Shown here: piece by piece, positions 22,629 to 35,000 of the stretch | Layout: every line of letters begins with the position of its first letter | Position numbering within the stretch: the first letter of the stretch is position 1 | From: Butyriboletus loyo | Taxonomy: Eukaryota; Basidiomycota; Agaricomycetes; Boletales; Boletaceae | Length of the DNA: 64,000 nt | NCBI GenBank assembly: GCA_038093515.1 | Contig: JBBPSI010000010.1 | Coordinates: 186,001 to 250,000, forward strand | Direction: 5' to 3' | Program-made: the position numbers and the translations under genes | The notes under the pieces: generated by a model | What the model was told of the DNA's origin: nothing | The model's input: only the letters and a program-made list of their open reading frames with translations | Database searches by the model: none

Positions 22629-25417
22629 CTCTGGCCTTTATTTTCTTCTTCTTTTTTTTCTCGAAAACTCGGATCCATATAGCATACCCCCGACGATAAC
22701 GTCGTTTATGGGTCACTCTTCTAGTTACTTGACGTTCATTCTGCACAGCGATGAGCGCTGCTCGTCTTCTTTTTCGTGTCTTCTTTCATGGCTGTAACAT
22801 TTGCTGATAGACTTTGTATTGTTAAGCGTTGGCTCGAGGGTCTAGTGTAGCCTACATCTAAAGCACAGTTTTTTTCTGACTGGAAGGGATTTGAAGAAAG
22901 ACTCAGAGTGGCTCAAACGCTTGTGCAACAGCCAAAAACCACCAAAGATTGAGGCAAATGTTTGCTCGACCTCTGACTTGCGGAAATGAGCGGGGCCGAG
23001 ATTAGAGCCTTGTTGGCTGTCAAGGTAATAACCGAGCACACCAGAAAGCCCTAAATTGATCATAAAGTTCACGGGCGGTTGATTTGCGAGGAAGAGACTG
23101 CCGAGACTCTGGGGATTGACGCGATAGGATCGCAAAAGCTGTCTTGGGAAGAACTCTGGCAAATGTGAGCCAAGCCTGTTAGAATACCAACATTCGAGAT
23201 AGAAGAAAAGTTTGGAGGCCAGACAGGGTCTGTGCCGTCAATGGAGAATGGGTGGAATGGTACATAGACAAATATAGCGACGCAAACGCCCGACAGATGC
23301 GTCAGATGATGATCGAGCTCAGCTGACAGGTCGGTTTGGAAACGATCACGCCACGGCCAAAAATCTATATAATCTGTAGCTACATTCCGTGTATCCCCTG
23401 TCCTCTCTTTTCTAACGAAGTAGACCCAATGCAGCTACTTAGTTCGAGAAGCTCTTCTTCATCGTGCAACTTCTCAGCCTCTTCGGAGGCTAGTTGTTGC
23501 AGTAAACGAGCACGCCAAGCCTTGAGCAATATTATTATTACAGATATTGGCAATGTGATCAACCGTATTCAAAACAGCCACTTCATATTTGGATCAACTT
23601 CACGCACGGAAGCAGCCATTCAAGCTCGCAAAGAAGACGACTGTGGCATGAATCTGACCTGTGTCGGGCGCAGTCCAAGGGGCTTTTCAAGTTGCAGGTG
23701 GTGGAACTGGCACTTCAAGACACCACAGGACAAGAAGGATACTACGACCGATAGTATTGACCTTCCAGGCGACACCTTCTCCAGGAATGATTATGCACTC
23801 TGGATGCCATCATGGCACGTCAAGGAGTACGATTGGTTGGCCGAGGTTTCGGAGCGGCCATCTGGCTTGACGGTATTTGTCCCCTGTATGTTCTTCGATC
23901 ACAGTGCTGAGGACCTGTTTTTCAGCGTTCGGAGCTGCCTCCTTTGTAAGAACACTGTACCAACCCATGGTTTGGAGGCATGGGTACGCATCCTCTCGAG
24001 GCTGGTGGGATCCAAGCAAATTATGCTTCGACCACCGATTGCCTTTCTCGTTTGCCAAGGCTGGGTTCGTCCTCATGCACATGCCTCATGTCTTCCGTGC
24101 ATTCTTCGAGATTGATCAGCTTCTGATACACTCGTTTGTAGGCGAGCAATTTGCGTTTCGTGAGCTTGATCCCTTCGTAGCTTTGGGTAACTGATACTCA
24201 AAGCAGGAGGTCCTCACCGGGTAGAAGAAATGATCTGTTGTCCTTTGGGTTGGAGTGTAGAGCACGGACATGTGCGCTTGAATCACGCGGCCTGGAAAGT
24301 CATTTTTTCAGAATCGTACGTCTTTCTTTTGACGACTTCGACAAGTCCCATTGTCGTTGCAGTGTCGGCGGCCGCATCGCTCCCAGTTCGTTTCCAACTT
24401 CTGGTCGACTCTCTGTCTCGTTGGGAATCTTCATTGTCAATTCTTGTTCCTCTTCTCGGTTTGGAATACAGCCTCACCGGTCGCCTTTCTGGATGTGCTA
24501 CACGGGCTCAACAATCTGGAAAGAGTACATATTACGACTACATTCAGGTCCGCCTCGCTTTATGTCATCCTTGAAGTGTCTCACTGGGAGGTTCTAAAAC
24601 CAATGAGCAAATTGACAACCTGCTGCCATCCCGGCCGACCTATGTGCTCCTAAAACCATTGTGTGTGGGGGGGGGGATGTTGAGCTCGTCACCTCACTCG
24701 AGCAACTCACATTCAATGACGTGCTGTGCTACATTTCGCTTTGCAAATGAATCTCCCAAATCAGTCAAATTATACTTTCTGGAAGAAGTGTTACGACAGG
24801 ATGTATATGGAGAGATCTTGCCACTCCTAGTGTCGCAACGAGCCGGACGCTTGAGTGACGAGCAAATGGCTGACACAGGGCGCTCGCTGTGAACTATTCG
24901 ACGCTGAGACAAAGTTAGGCTGTAAAGTACAGAGACAACAGTTTCGTTGCATAAACGGACAAACTCGGATCCGGCTAGGCTGGAGGATTACGGAATGCAA
25001 GGTGTCCCCCGGGGTAGATTCGACCAACAGGGTGCGCTTCAGGCCTCAAGCTCAAGGATGGTCTAACCCAGACTCGATCATCGATGTGTTAGACAGGTGG
25101 CATGCGTTTAGACGGAGTGGTGGGTAAATATTGTGTCGCAGCATACGCAAACTTCGTTGGAAGAAACCCCAGTCCGAGATACAAGTCCGTATCCGAGCTC
25201 CTGGAAGGCTACTCAAAGTCATGCTAGTCTCGATACTATTGCCGATTCAGCGGGTCAGCGGGTCAGCCCGTTGGCGTCTTTCACGTGGCAATGTCTTGAC
25301 ACCTCTCACTCCGCGCCCGTCCTCTACCTGTGCGATGATAGATCACTCGCGATTGGTTGTGTGCTTGGAGATTTGTCTCCGTCACGGCGTTCGAATTGAA
25401 TCGAACGGTCGCCAAGT
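22629..25417. other. Sparse region with decayed or unrecognised ORFs
   Basis: About 2.8 kb without a recognised gene. It holds the doubtful gene at 23429-24192 (listed separately). There is also a minus-strand frame (23162 to 22842; 106 codons with FGGFWLLHKRL) and plus-strand frames at 24644-24892 (VKLYFLEEVLRQDVYGEIL) and 24855-25127 that look protein-like but connect to nothing I know. A run of ten or more G lies near 24667. The picture suits a decayed gene cluster or lineage-specific genes. Confidence 0.35.
23429..24192 (+). CDS. Doubtful hypothetical gene
   Basis: A long open frame from the ATG at 23429 reads MQLLSSRSSSSSCNFSAS..., then a Trp-rich block (CRWWNWHFKTP, GDTFSRNDYALWMPSWHVKEYDWLAEV). 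An intron of about 56 bases starting near 23873 and ending at the CAG at about 23927 would join in frame to FGAASFVRTLYQPMVWRHGY and FVLMHMPHVFRAFFEIDQLL, stopping near 24192. The composition is protein-like, but I recognise no domain. It may be a lineage-specific gene or a remnant. Confidence 0.3.
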
Positions 25418-25497
25418 CATCAGTAAAACAGTTTCTGGTTCCCGATGTGCTACAGACAGCTAACCGGTAATTCCGACCAATAGCCGGTTCACTGATG
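25418..25497 (-). repeat. MITE copy B (CATCAGTGAAAC family)
   Basis: An 80-base element with terminal inverted repeats. Its plus-strand left end is CATCAGTAAAACAG and its right end reads CATCAGTGAACCGG on the complement. Internally it matches the copy at 56982-57090 in reverse orientation, lacking about 29 internal bases. It is flanked by CAAGT on both sides, a possible target duplication. Confidence 0.75.
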
Positions 25498-26206
25498 CAA
25501 GTTGTTGTACTCAACCGAGGTCGGAGGTTATATTGGCCAGGTAAAAGAGTGGGTGGATTGTATGCGAGCCAATCGGACAAGGAGAGGGAGCGCGCTGAAT
25601 GACACGCCCAATCCCGCAGCCGAACACGCTGTTGTGGGCATGCAAGTGACGTCAAAGCGAACCCAGAGTGCTCTGGCGGACAGAGCTGCGAGCGCTGTGT
25701 CTGAGATCGATCTGAAGGACCAAGTTCAAGACTCGATATTTAAACTATCTTTGCGAAGTGAAACCGCTGGGGACGACTGAGGATGGGAGCGGTCGAGCGG
25801 AAGCGGTGCAATGAGCCGAGCCGGGAGATGAGCGGTCTCGCTGGGGGAGCGGTGTTTGGGGTCTCCGTTAGGGGGCTGATTTTTTTGGCTCGAGTCGCAC
25901 GGACGAGGTTGCACCCTGTCCTTTCCTTACAGCCTCAGGCTACAGGACATCCTCTCCATTCCCCCTCCCAGTTCGCCAACCACAGCGACGGGCACGGTTT
26001 TTCATAGACAGAAAAAAAAAACTAACATTCAACTTTGTTCTTCGCCTGCTGGCAGGTCACGCTTGACGACCACCGCACGCGACAAATCGATTGTTGTTTT
26101 CTAAGTATCTGTTCATCGAAATTCGTGCGTCTCCTTTCCTTTCCCTCGAAACTTTTCTTGACATTCATGTCTTCAATCCGTCCTCCGATCATCCCCCTTC
26201 TCAAGA
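25498..26206. other. Promoter and leader of eIF4G
   Basis: About 700 bases before the eIF4G start. An open frame at 25502-25780 has no recognised motif. The pyrimidine-rich stretch from 26100 to 26200 looks like the transcribed leader. Confidence 0.4.
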
Positions 26207-29200
26207 ATGAGCAAAGCTTCCACTGCATCAGCAAAGACTCCAGCGCAGCTCCCTTCGCAATCAGCTTGGGCAAAGGGCCCTCCGCCAAATAGCAACTCTT
26301 CAGCTCCCTCGCCGCGTTCTCAGTCTCCTGCTCCGTCCCATGCACCATCTCCGATAACAGCTTCTCACTCCCGCCGTCCAAGTGCGTTAGGCCAGGGCGT
26401 GCCAATAAAAGAAGGCGTCAGTGTTCCGCGTAGTAACGTGGGCTCTGCCAGACAAGGTACAGGTACATCGTCATGTTCATCCTTCTATTTATCATTTCTG
26501 TCCTTATTCTTCGTCCCAGGTTCCGCCGTCACTTTTGGTTCCATAGACGACCTTTCTCCTCCCTTGTCATCTTCACCTGCAGCCGCACCCGTGGTCAAAA
26601 CCGAAAGCGTAAAGTCCTTCGGATCTGTACCTGCTACCCCATCCAACCATGTCAATGGTAAACTTCCCGCTTCTGTTTTGACCTCCGGCTCTTCGAAGCT
26701 CCCTGCTCGGCCCGCCGCCTCATCCACGTCAACACCCTCGAACATGTCGTCGCCCTCCACCACGCCCGCCACGTCCTCATCAACGTCCTCTGCTCCGACA
26801 AAATTCGCACTTGGCAAAGCCGACATTGCCAAACTTTTCCAGGGTTCTTCTTCCGCACCTTCACAACCGTCATCAGACACTTCCTCTCCTTCAACTCGAT
26901 CGTCTAATTTGCCACCACATCATCAGCCCTCTTCGTCTGGACAGCACCCCCCACAACCTCCTGCGCAGCCCTCCCAACTAGGTGCGCACCAATTTGCGCC
27001 GTTTGTACCCGGGATGCGACCACAGCAGGGCGCTGGCGGCCCGCGCTCACCGGCCTTCCCTCGCGCCGTGCCCAACGGCACTGGTGCCCCTCCTCGACCC
27101 ATGGCGGGCCCTGGTGGACCCGGTGGCCCTCCGATTCCCGCTAGTCCGCGACTTGCTCCCCATCCCCCTCATCCACATCAACCTCCCCCTACAGGGGTTC
27201 CTGCTCAACAGGTTTCTCTCCAGCCTATGCCTTGGGCGCCTTATTACGTACGTATTTCCTTATCAAAATGTGGCAATTTATCTTTTTTTCCTAAATGCGT
27301 GTATCACTAGTATTCAGTAGATGCTTTTGTGCAACCTCCCTCGCCTTGGTTCTATCACCCCATGCACCAACAACCCCATCCTCCACATACGCCTCACCCA
27401 CCTGCGCCAGCCACACAGGGACCACCTCATTCCGCCATGCCCTTATCACCGCGAAATCAGCCTCCTAGTTTACCCCCTGGCACCCCCACCTTGGCGCACG
27501 CCATTCCGCACCCACCACATACGCCCCAACCACCGCCCTCCCACACGCATCAACCTCCGAGCGGTATGAGTATTTCATCGCCTCCTCCCACACCATCAAC
27601 TAGCACTGCCCCTTCTGCCCGTGCCCTCAACACCAATGCCTCCACGTTCGTTCCCACTTCGCGTGCACCTAAAGCAATTGTGATAAAGAATGAAGACGGT
27701 ATGGAGGTTAATCTAGAGGCGTTGAAGAAACATAGTCCGCAGCCGCCAACTGTACCGATTCCGCCGCCATCGCCGGTTACGACCAGTCGCCGTACTGCAT
27801 CGGTTAGAATTGAGAGTGAGGAGTCAAAAAGAAAGAGGGAGGAGCAGGCACGATTAGAGCAAGAGAAGAAGGAAGCTGAGGAACGAGCGAAGAAAGATGG
27901 AGAGGAACGAAAACGGAAGGAAGAAGAGGAAGCCAAGCGGAAGGAGGAGGAAGCCAAGCGAAAAGAGGAGGAAGAGAGGGAGAAGGAACGGTTACGGAAG
28001 GAAGAGGAAGAAAAGGAACGGTTACGACTTGAGGAGGAGGAGCGGAAACGCGAGGAGGATGCCAGACTTGAGGAAGAGCGGATGAAGGCTGAGAAAGAGA
28101 AGGAGGAGCAAGAGCGTGCAGATCGGGAAGCTGAAGAACAGCGACAGCAAGAAGCGAGGAGAAGCGAGGAGGCCGAGTTAGAGGCCGAGGAAACTCAGGA
28201 CACTGTCAAATCTCCCTCTGAAGAATCCAGGGAGCCAGAGGAAGGAGAGGTCATCGAAAACGGAGAAATTGTGGAGATACAGGTCAACGGTGATTTCACT
28301 AGCAAACCCCAGAGGGCTCCGAAGGAAGCCCTGCGGATAGATACGTCATCCATGCCCCCACCTTTAGAGATCCCCAGACGACGCCCTGGTCCTCTTGACA
28401 TTAACGCAGCAAAGAGGGATTTATCCGCTCCTCCTCTCTCTGCGCTGGCCACGGCAAGAAATATCGAGAGACTTCAGGACATTGAATATCCGGAAGGGGT
28501 CAGAAGCCCCAGGGAGGACCTCAACAAGGACGCGAAAGATGGCAAATTTAGGTATCTAAACATTGTTCGTGCTCTACTTTATCGATTTCCTCATCTTCCT
28601 ACAGATACGATCGCGACTTCCTTATGCAGTTTATGCAGCTCTGCAAAGAGAAGCCACTTAACCTTCCATCATTGGACATCCTGGGTATCGAACCCGTTGA
28701 CCAGTCAACCTTCAATATGACTCGTGGCGGTTCAGGACGCCATCGCCAGCCAGCAAGTGCGATGGTACCGACTGCTCGTCAAAGTTCAGTTGGACTCGGG
28801 ATTTCTGGCGGGTTCGGCACCAAGCCAGGTGCTGCGCCGAGTCCTTTCTCTATGGGGCAGTTCTCCACCACGACAGCCAAACTTACGAGTGAAGAACGTT
28901 ACATGATCTCAACAACGGGCACGCGTTCCGCTTCAGTCACCGGTGGTCCTGCCGCTTTGCAGTTTGGCCGTCCTGCTATGACGCGGACAGCATCTCAGGG
29001 TGGTCCAGGTGGGCACCCTATGGTCAGCAACCGTACTCGAAGTAAGCGTGGTGAGAGGCGTGCGGACGGGAACAAGGTTGCTCATCCTCAACAAGGCGAG
29101 GGATTAGGCTTCGGTGCCCCAGGTTCTGTGCCTATCCTAGGGGCTGCCTTCGAGCCCGTTGCTCCACTCGAGATGTCAGCAAACCGTTGGGTTGCTGCGA

Positions 29201-31091
29201 GTACCCTTCGCAAGCCCGCTGCCGATACCGACTCTCCCGAACTCGTGGATCGTAAAGTCAGATCTCACCTCAACAAACTTACCATGGAGAAATTCGACCC
29301 TATCTCCGATCAGATCATTGCTTGGGCGAACAAGAGCGAGAACGAGAAGGATGGCCGGACGCTTATCCAGGTTATCAGGCTCGTGTTCGAGAAGGCGACG
29401 GACGAGGCCGCATGGAGTGAGATGTATGCGCGCCTCTGCCGGAAGATGATGGAGACGATCAGTCCCGAAGTTCAGGATGATGGTATTAGGAACACGGAGG
29501 GCAAGCCTATTGCTGGTGGTCAGCTCTTCCGCAAATATCTTCTCAATCGCTGTCAAGAAGATTTTGAGCGTGGCTGGGTTGCCAAGGAGACGACGGCCGC
29601 GGCCGCTGCGGCCAAGGCCTCCGACGATCAAGCTATCAAGGCTGCTAACGAGAGGAAGGGCGACGAGAGCGAACTTTATTCGGAGGAGTATTACGCTGCC
29701 CAAAAGGCAAAACGTCAAGGTCTTGGTCTCATCAAGTTCATTGGTGAACTCTTCAAGCTCCAGATGCTCACGGAGCGTATCATGCACGAGTGTGTCAAGA
29801 AGCTCCTGGGCAACGTCGAGAATCCAGAAGAGGAAGAGATTGAGAGTTTGTGTCAGTTGCTGAAAACAGTCGGTCAGCTACTTGATGTCCCCAAGGCAAG
29901 AGCACATATGGACGTGTACTTCACGCGGATGAAGGAGCTTTGTAAGAGCCTAAACGTCAGCCCGCGTATGCAGTTCATGCTTCAGGTAACGACTGTTTAT
30001 CGTGTGTTGTTTGCGCTCCTCCTTATCTACTTCCTCCCGATAGGATGTGATCGAGCTCCGTGATCGGAAATGGGTGGCTCGCGGCGCTGTCATTGCTCCC
30101 ACCACTATATCTGCTGTTCATGAAGCTGTACGTATTTGGGATCTGAGTTTCTTGTGGTAGCAAGTGGCTAAATTGGGTACAGGTCGCGAAGGAGAAGGCA
30201 GCCGCAGAGGCCCAACGTCAGCTCAGCATGTCGAGAGGCGGATCAAGACGTGGTGGTGACCGAACTACAGAATCTGGACCTGACGGATGGACTACAGCTG
30301 GAGGTTCGGTCCCTCGGCCACAACCAAAAGCAGGCGACTTGTCACAATTTGGTAAGATCAGCAAAGCCTCGTCGATGGTCATGGGTCCCAGTAGCGTCTT
30401 CACCAAGAAGGACAACAAGCGCGATTCGTTATCTCGGACGAGCTCGAGTTCTAATATGTTCTCCATGCTCAGCCAAAATCCTGAATTGGCGGTCGACGCT
30501 ACCGCTAAATCCAGCCGACCACCCAGCCGGAAGCCTTCAGTGGACCTCGGACAGACTGGAGTGCCAGAACCTCCCCAAAGGAAGAAGCTGCAACTGCTGC
30601 CCCGAACAAAGCCCTCTCCCGCCGAGGAAAACCCTGCTGCTACTTCTGAGGACGAGTCCGAGGCACCTGCTCAGATGTCAGAAGCCAATGCGAAGAAAAA
30701 GATTGATGAGGACGTCAAGGAGTTCTTCGCCGTCCGGAGTATGGACGAAGCAGATGTCTACTTCCCGAATCTTCCCGAGGAACACCGCTTCCGCCTTGTC
30801 GACAAGTTGGTGGGTTCCGCTTTGGAGAGCAAGGAGGCCGACGCAGTGCTCGTTTCGGAATTCTTTGCCCAAGTAGCATCAAAGGGCCAGTGTTCTCCCG
30901 AAATATTCGAAGCCGGGTTTATGCCAATGGCGGAGTTCTTGGATGATATTGCCATCGACGCTCCGAACGCGTTCAAGTTTATGGCAATCATGCTCAAGGG
31001 TGCAGGTTTCGACAAGGATGAGGAAACGCTAGGCCGGATTGCTGGGAAATCGATGGAAGGTGACAGGTTACTCCAGCTCGTGTCATCGTGA
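26207..31091 (+). CDS. Translation initiation factor eIF4G (eIF-4F large subunit)
   Basis: Scaffold of the cap-binding complex, linking eIF4E, eIF4A, poly(A)-binding protein and, through eIF3, the ribosome. Six exons give about 1,530 residues; introns lie near 26458-26520, 27249-27310, 28552-28604, 29986-30043 and 30128-30182. The first about 500 residues are low-complexity Ser/Pro/His-rich. A strongly charged Glu/Lys/Arg coiled-coil-like segment follows (27820-28190). The eIF4E-binding motif YxxxxL-phi is YDRDFLM at 28606-28626. The MIF4G domain starts near ANRWVA (29180), with LVDRKVRSHLNKLT, ISDQIIAWANKS, FEKATDEAAWSEMYARLC, LLNRCQEDFERGW and GLIKFIGELFKLQMLTERIMHECV. The MA3 domain occupies the last exon (EDVKEFFAVRSMDEADVYF to LLQLVSS). 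This is the parent of the duplicated blocks at 36.2 and 39-41 kb. Confidence 0.95.
28606..28626 (+). other. eIF4E-binding motif of eIF4G
   Basis: Codons for YDRDFLM match the canonical YxxxxL-phi eIF4E-binding consensus. The motif sits just after the third intron and upstream of MIF4G, the normal eIF4G order. It is outside the block that was duplicated to 39-41 kb. Confidence 0.85.
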
Positions 31092-32066
31092 CGAACATAT
31101 TTTCTCACCATGCATCACATTCGCATATTTTTTCTTCTTTTTGGGCCTTGCACGATTGCAGTCTGCTTTTTCATTCTTCTCCTTCCCCGTTAATATCATT
31201 CGTAGGGTGACACACGTTTCGTTCTCGGACGCTGTTTGCGTGTTGCGGATGTTTTGCACTAATATCTGTACATCGCACGGTTCCACTTTGTTTTCCTACA
31301 TTTACAGCATAGTTTACAGCGGATGGTACATCGAGTACTTCGTACACCAATACGCTCAAATGACGAATGGATATGCCTAAGTCGAGAAATGAATGGCATC
31401 TGATCATCCCTTGATAACCTTGGTCACCTAACGCTTGACATTTTATCGTGCTCCTCGCCATTCTAGCCTACATTTTTATGCCAGAGTTCCGATATTGAAA
31501 AGCCTGCCAACATGGTGGAGCTACCATCACAACATTGCTGATTCACTTGCCTTGCTATCAGATGCGGGAAGAACTTGAGCAGCGTCCAGGCACTCGTTCC
31601 CATAGTGGAAAATGTCTACCGCAACGCAAATCTCAAAAGGCAAAACAACACATTCTCGACACTCTAGAAACGCATAAAACTTTATGAAGCATTTGAACCC
31701 AAAATCGAGATCGGTCATGGAAGTCACGGACTACCAAGGAGTGAAGTATTGCGAAATCTTGCCAAGATTGAATCACCGACGTGTGACCCGAACGTGACAA
31801 AATCAAGGCCCCTAAAACATCTCTTGTTTTCACAGCATAAAAAAGAAAAACAGAAAAATGCAGAAAAATACGCAGTTTACTGTACTAGACGTACGGAGTA
31901 GTCCGTGTGGTTGTGGAAGCTGTGGAAGGGATCTAATTGTTTTTTTGTACTAACGCAGGCACGATAGTGTGTGGAGGGAGTGACACGCACATGGTGATGG
32001 TTATTCTTATATTCTTATCATAGAGATGGCTTAGAAAGTCGTCCTCCCCGCCAGGAGGCACAGACC
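31092..32066. other. eIF4G 3' UTR and intergenic
   Basis: The first about 330 bases are the eIF4G 3' flank, a diverged version of which recurs at 40892-41228. The rest is A/T-rich with no gene seen. Confidence 0.5.
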
Positions 32067-35000
32067 ATGCTGGCACTCGTCCATTATGTAACCAACTTAC
32101 TGTCCCACTCTAGTCCGGTACTTTGTTCACCTGCACAATCACTGAGCCACTCGACACACTCGACATATCCAAACAACACCGTTCGCTCCATGCCAGTGGA
32201 CTTGCCCGACTCGGGTACCTGCTCAAGCTGTTGGACGACCCTGCGAAGACACCTCAATTTCTTCCGCATACATCTAGTCTTCTTGTGAGCCCACACATCG
32301 AGCCTAATGACCCCTGTTTGACAGCCATTTTCTTCCAGCACATTCACCCCACTGATTTTCTCTGTCATCCTATATGCCTCCAACGGAAGGTATCCTATCA
32401 CGTACATCGATGCATTGTACAACTCGGTCAGCGCTGTGACCGTCTGTGGTCTTGGGACGGTGAACTTGAGCCAGTTGACGCCCTGGCAACAAGTCCTGTT
32501 GTTCATTCAGATGTGTGTGGGAAGTCCGGTAAGCAAAATCCATGACACGTAAAGATCCACAAAGAGAACACGTTGATAGGTCGTAGTGTCATGGTTCATG
32601 GTCTTGATTCGGAGGTCAGTTTCGAGTTGCTTGTCCAAAATAAGAAATCCATTGACAAAGTGGACGTCCTATTCGGACAGGCATTTCTTTGCCAAGAAGT
32701 TCGAGTACATCATTCAAGCGGAGGCTGCGCGCCGTGCTGGGTCCAAGGCTCAGGTACCATACTCCCACGAATCGACCAGCGCAACCGGAAGGCGCAAGTT
32801 CACGTGGCCTGTGACGTCGCTTCGTCGCCGAACTGGATTGAGTCCCGTGGAGGAAAAGTATGAGAGCGAGGATTGGTCGTCTACGCTGAGGGAGAAGGGG
32901 AGGCCCAAGAAGCTTAGGACGGATATGATTCGCAGGATGGATGCACCACCGAAACGCGTCAACCCGAGTGGGTGGATTAGTGAAGGGATCACTACACCGC
33001 TCAAGCGGCTCTCAACCAAGATCGGGAGTGGTGGAGGACAGGAGAAGGGGCCATTGACTGAACAGCCATCGTCCTCCGTTTGGATCGACTCTCCGATGAA
33101 CTTGACGAGCATGGCAGAAAAGGACACCCACGCACAGGCAGAAGACGCTCAGACACCCTTGAATGCGTATGTTATTCCTGGAATTGTCCTGTACGGCCAC
33201 TGACGTTGCAAGGGCTTCTCGTAGTACCGTCGTTCCAGGAAGCAATCAGCCGGCCTCTGGTCAGTCCCCTCACCTATTTTTTGAATTATATATCGATTTA
33301 CCTCATTTTCTAGCTGGCTCGGGTTCGCTCGATTCAAGCACGCCTCAGAATAGTCCGCCGCAGTTGTCTCCCACTGCTGTCGGAATGCCTCGCACGACGA
33401 CCGTCGAATTCGCTCCAGCTATAACTCGCCATTACGTACCACTGACCACAGTCCTAAGTAGGCGCGGTGATGGCGCGCGAGATCCCTCCATCGACGAACG
33501 CCCCAGAAGGCAACCATTGCATGGTGGTTCGTATTCTCGCAGATACCCTAGCGTAGGAGGACAGTCCCAGGTATCATTGACGCGGAACCCCTCCCAACAC
33601 GCATCTCACTTGGTCATCGATCAGACTGGACCCGGGCAGGCGCAAGCTAGCCAAACTGACTTTGGGGGATTTCCTATGCCACACAAGTTACTTGGCATGC
33701 TGTTCCGGCGTTTGTTCCCCCAGGCAGCGAATCGTCTTCGAAGGACTGTGACGATTCCGACCACAATGGCCCTCTCGGGGGGAGAACTGGGTCAGACAGC
33801 ATCCATCTCTGGGCGGAGGGGAACTGTTGGAAACATACCAGAGGGTTCCAAACCGGTTGCTTATATTTCTTTCGACGCGATTGTGGGGCGCAACTCCGCC
33901 TTTCAGATGCTTACCAACGAACAGTTGGAAGAACTGGGTGGAGTGGAGTATCGAGCGTTGAATGCGCTATTGTGGTTGGTTGCACTAGTGAGTATCCCAA
34001 AGGGAGGGAACACGTATTGACTGACGATTCCTGCCACGCTATGTAAACAGTACCACTTTGGAAGCCAGCTTATCTCATTCGCTGTTATTGCCCCCTATAT
34101 GGTCATGCCACGGTGGGCCAGTGACTTTGTTCCTCCTGCATTGATTCGACCAGTAGCAACCCCATGGTAAGTCTGGATTTAAGCTTGCGACCGACATTGA
34201 TTAGGCTGCCGGTGTTGAACGTCACAGGTTTTCCCTCTTCCAAGTCGTTTCATCATATACCAATACTGGATTTTCCCTTGTGGATCAGTCCATGATTCCG
34301 TTTCAGACAGCCTACCCAATGATATTCTTCATGGTCTTCTTGATCTTGGCAGGAAATACAGGTTTCGTGAGTTCCTCTTTGCTTTCTGGTTCAACAAAAG
34401 GATGAAGTAATAACCTGGTCTACTGCTCTTTCAAGCCTATCTTGTAAGTCATCATTTCTCGGCATGGATCTAGATTAACTCCTCATGTTCAGCTTGCGAT
34501 TTATGATGTGAGCATGCTCGTTTCTATCGCCGTTTCATTATTTAGAACGTCATTTAGCTGGACCATTGCAAAATTGATACCCAGAAAATCTCGCCTCTAC
34601 AAGACCTTGCAATTTCTCCTTGATCACCCAAGACGTTGCTTTGTGTACCTATTTCCGTCTCATCAAACTTGGTTTCTTCTGTCCGTTCTCGTACTGCTGA
34701 AGTGACTGTTGCTCATTTATGTCAAAGAAGTTTGGCTAATTCAGTGCCTTCCAGTTCCATCGATTTCATCTGTTTCATGGTTCTTGACATCGGGAACCCG
34801 GAAATTGAGTCGATTCCATTAGGAACTCGATTTGCTGCAGGGTTACTACAAGCCACTGACGTTCGTGCCTCGGGGTTCGCCGTCGTTCCGGTTGCTGCAC
34901 TGGCTCCAGCTGTCAAGTACGTCTGCTCGGCTTGTGTGTTGCAGTTGCTTGTATTTATTGTTCCTGTTCCTCCAGAGTTATGTACGTAATCATGATGTAC

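Noticed and set aside
29176..29787. Minus-strand frame of 203 codons, repeated at 38945-39613
   Set aside because: Antisense shadow of the MIF4G domain; its recurrence only reflects the duplication.
30250..30876. A second frame inside the MA3 exon, open in both eIF4G copies (also 40053-40676)
   Set aside because: Considered as an overlapping gene because it is preserved twice. The two copies are nearly identical DNA, so preservation carries no information.
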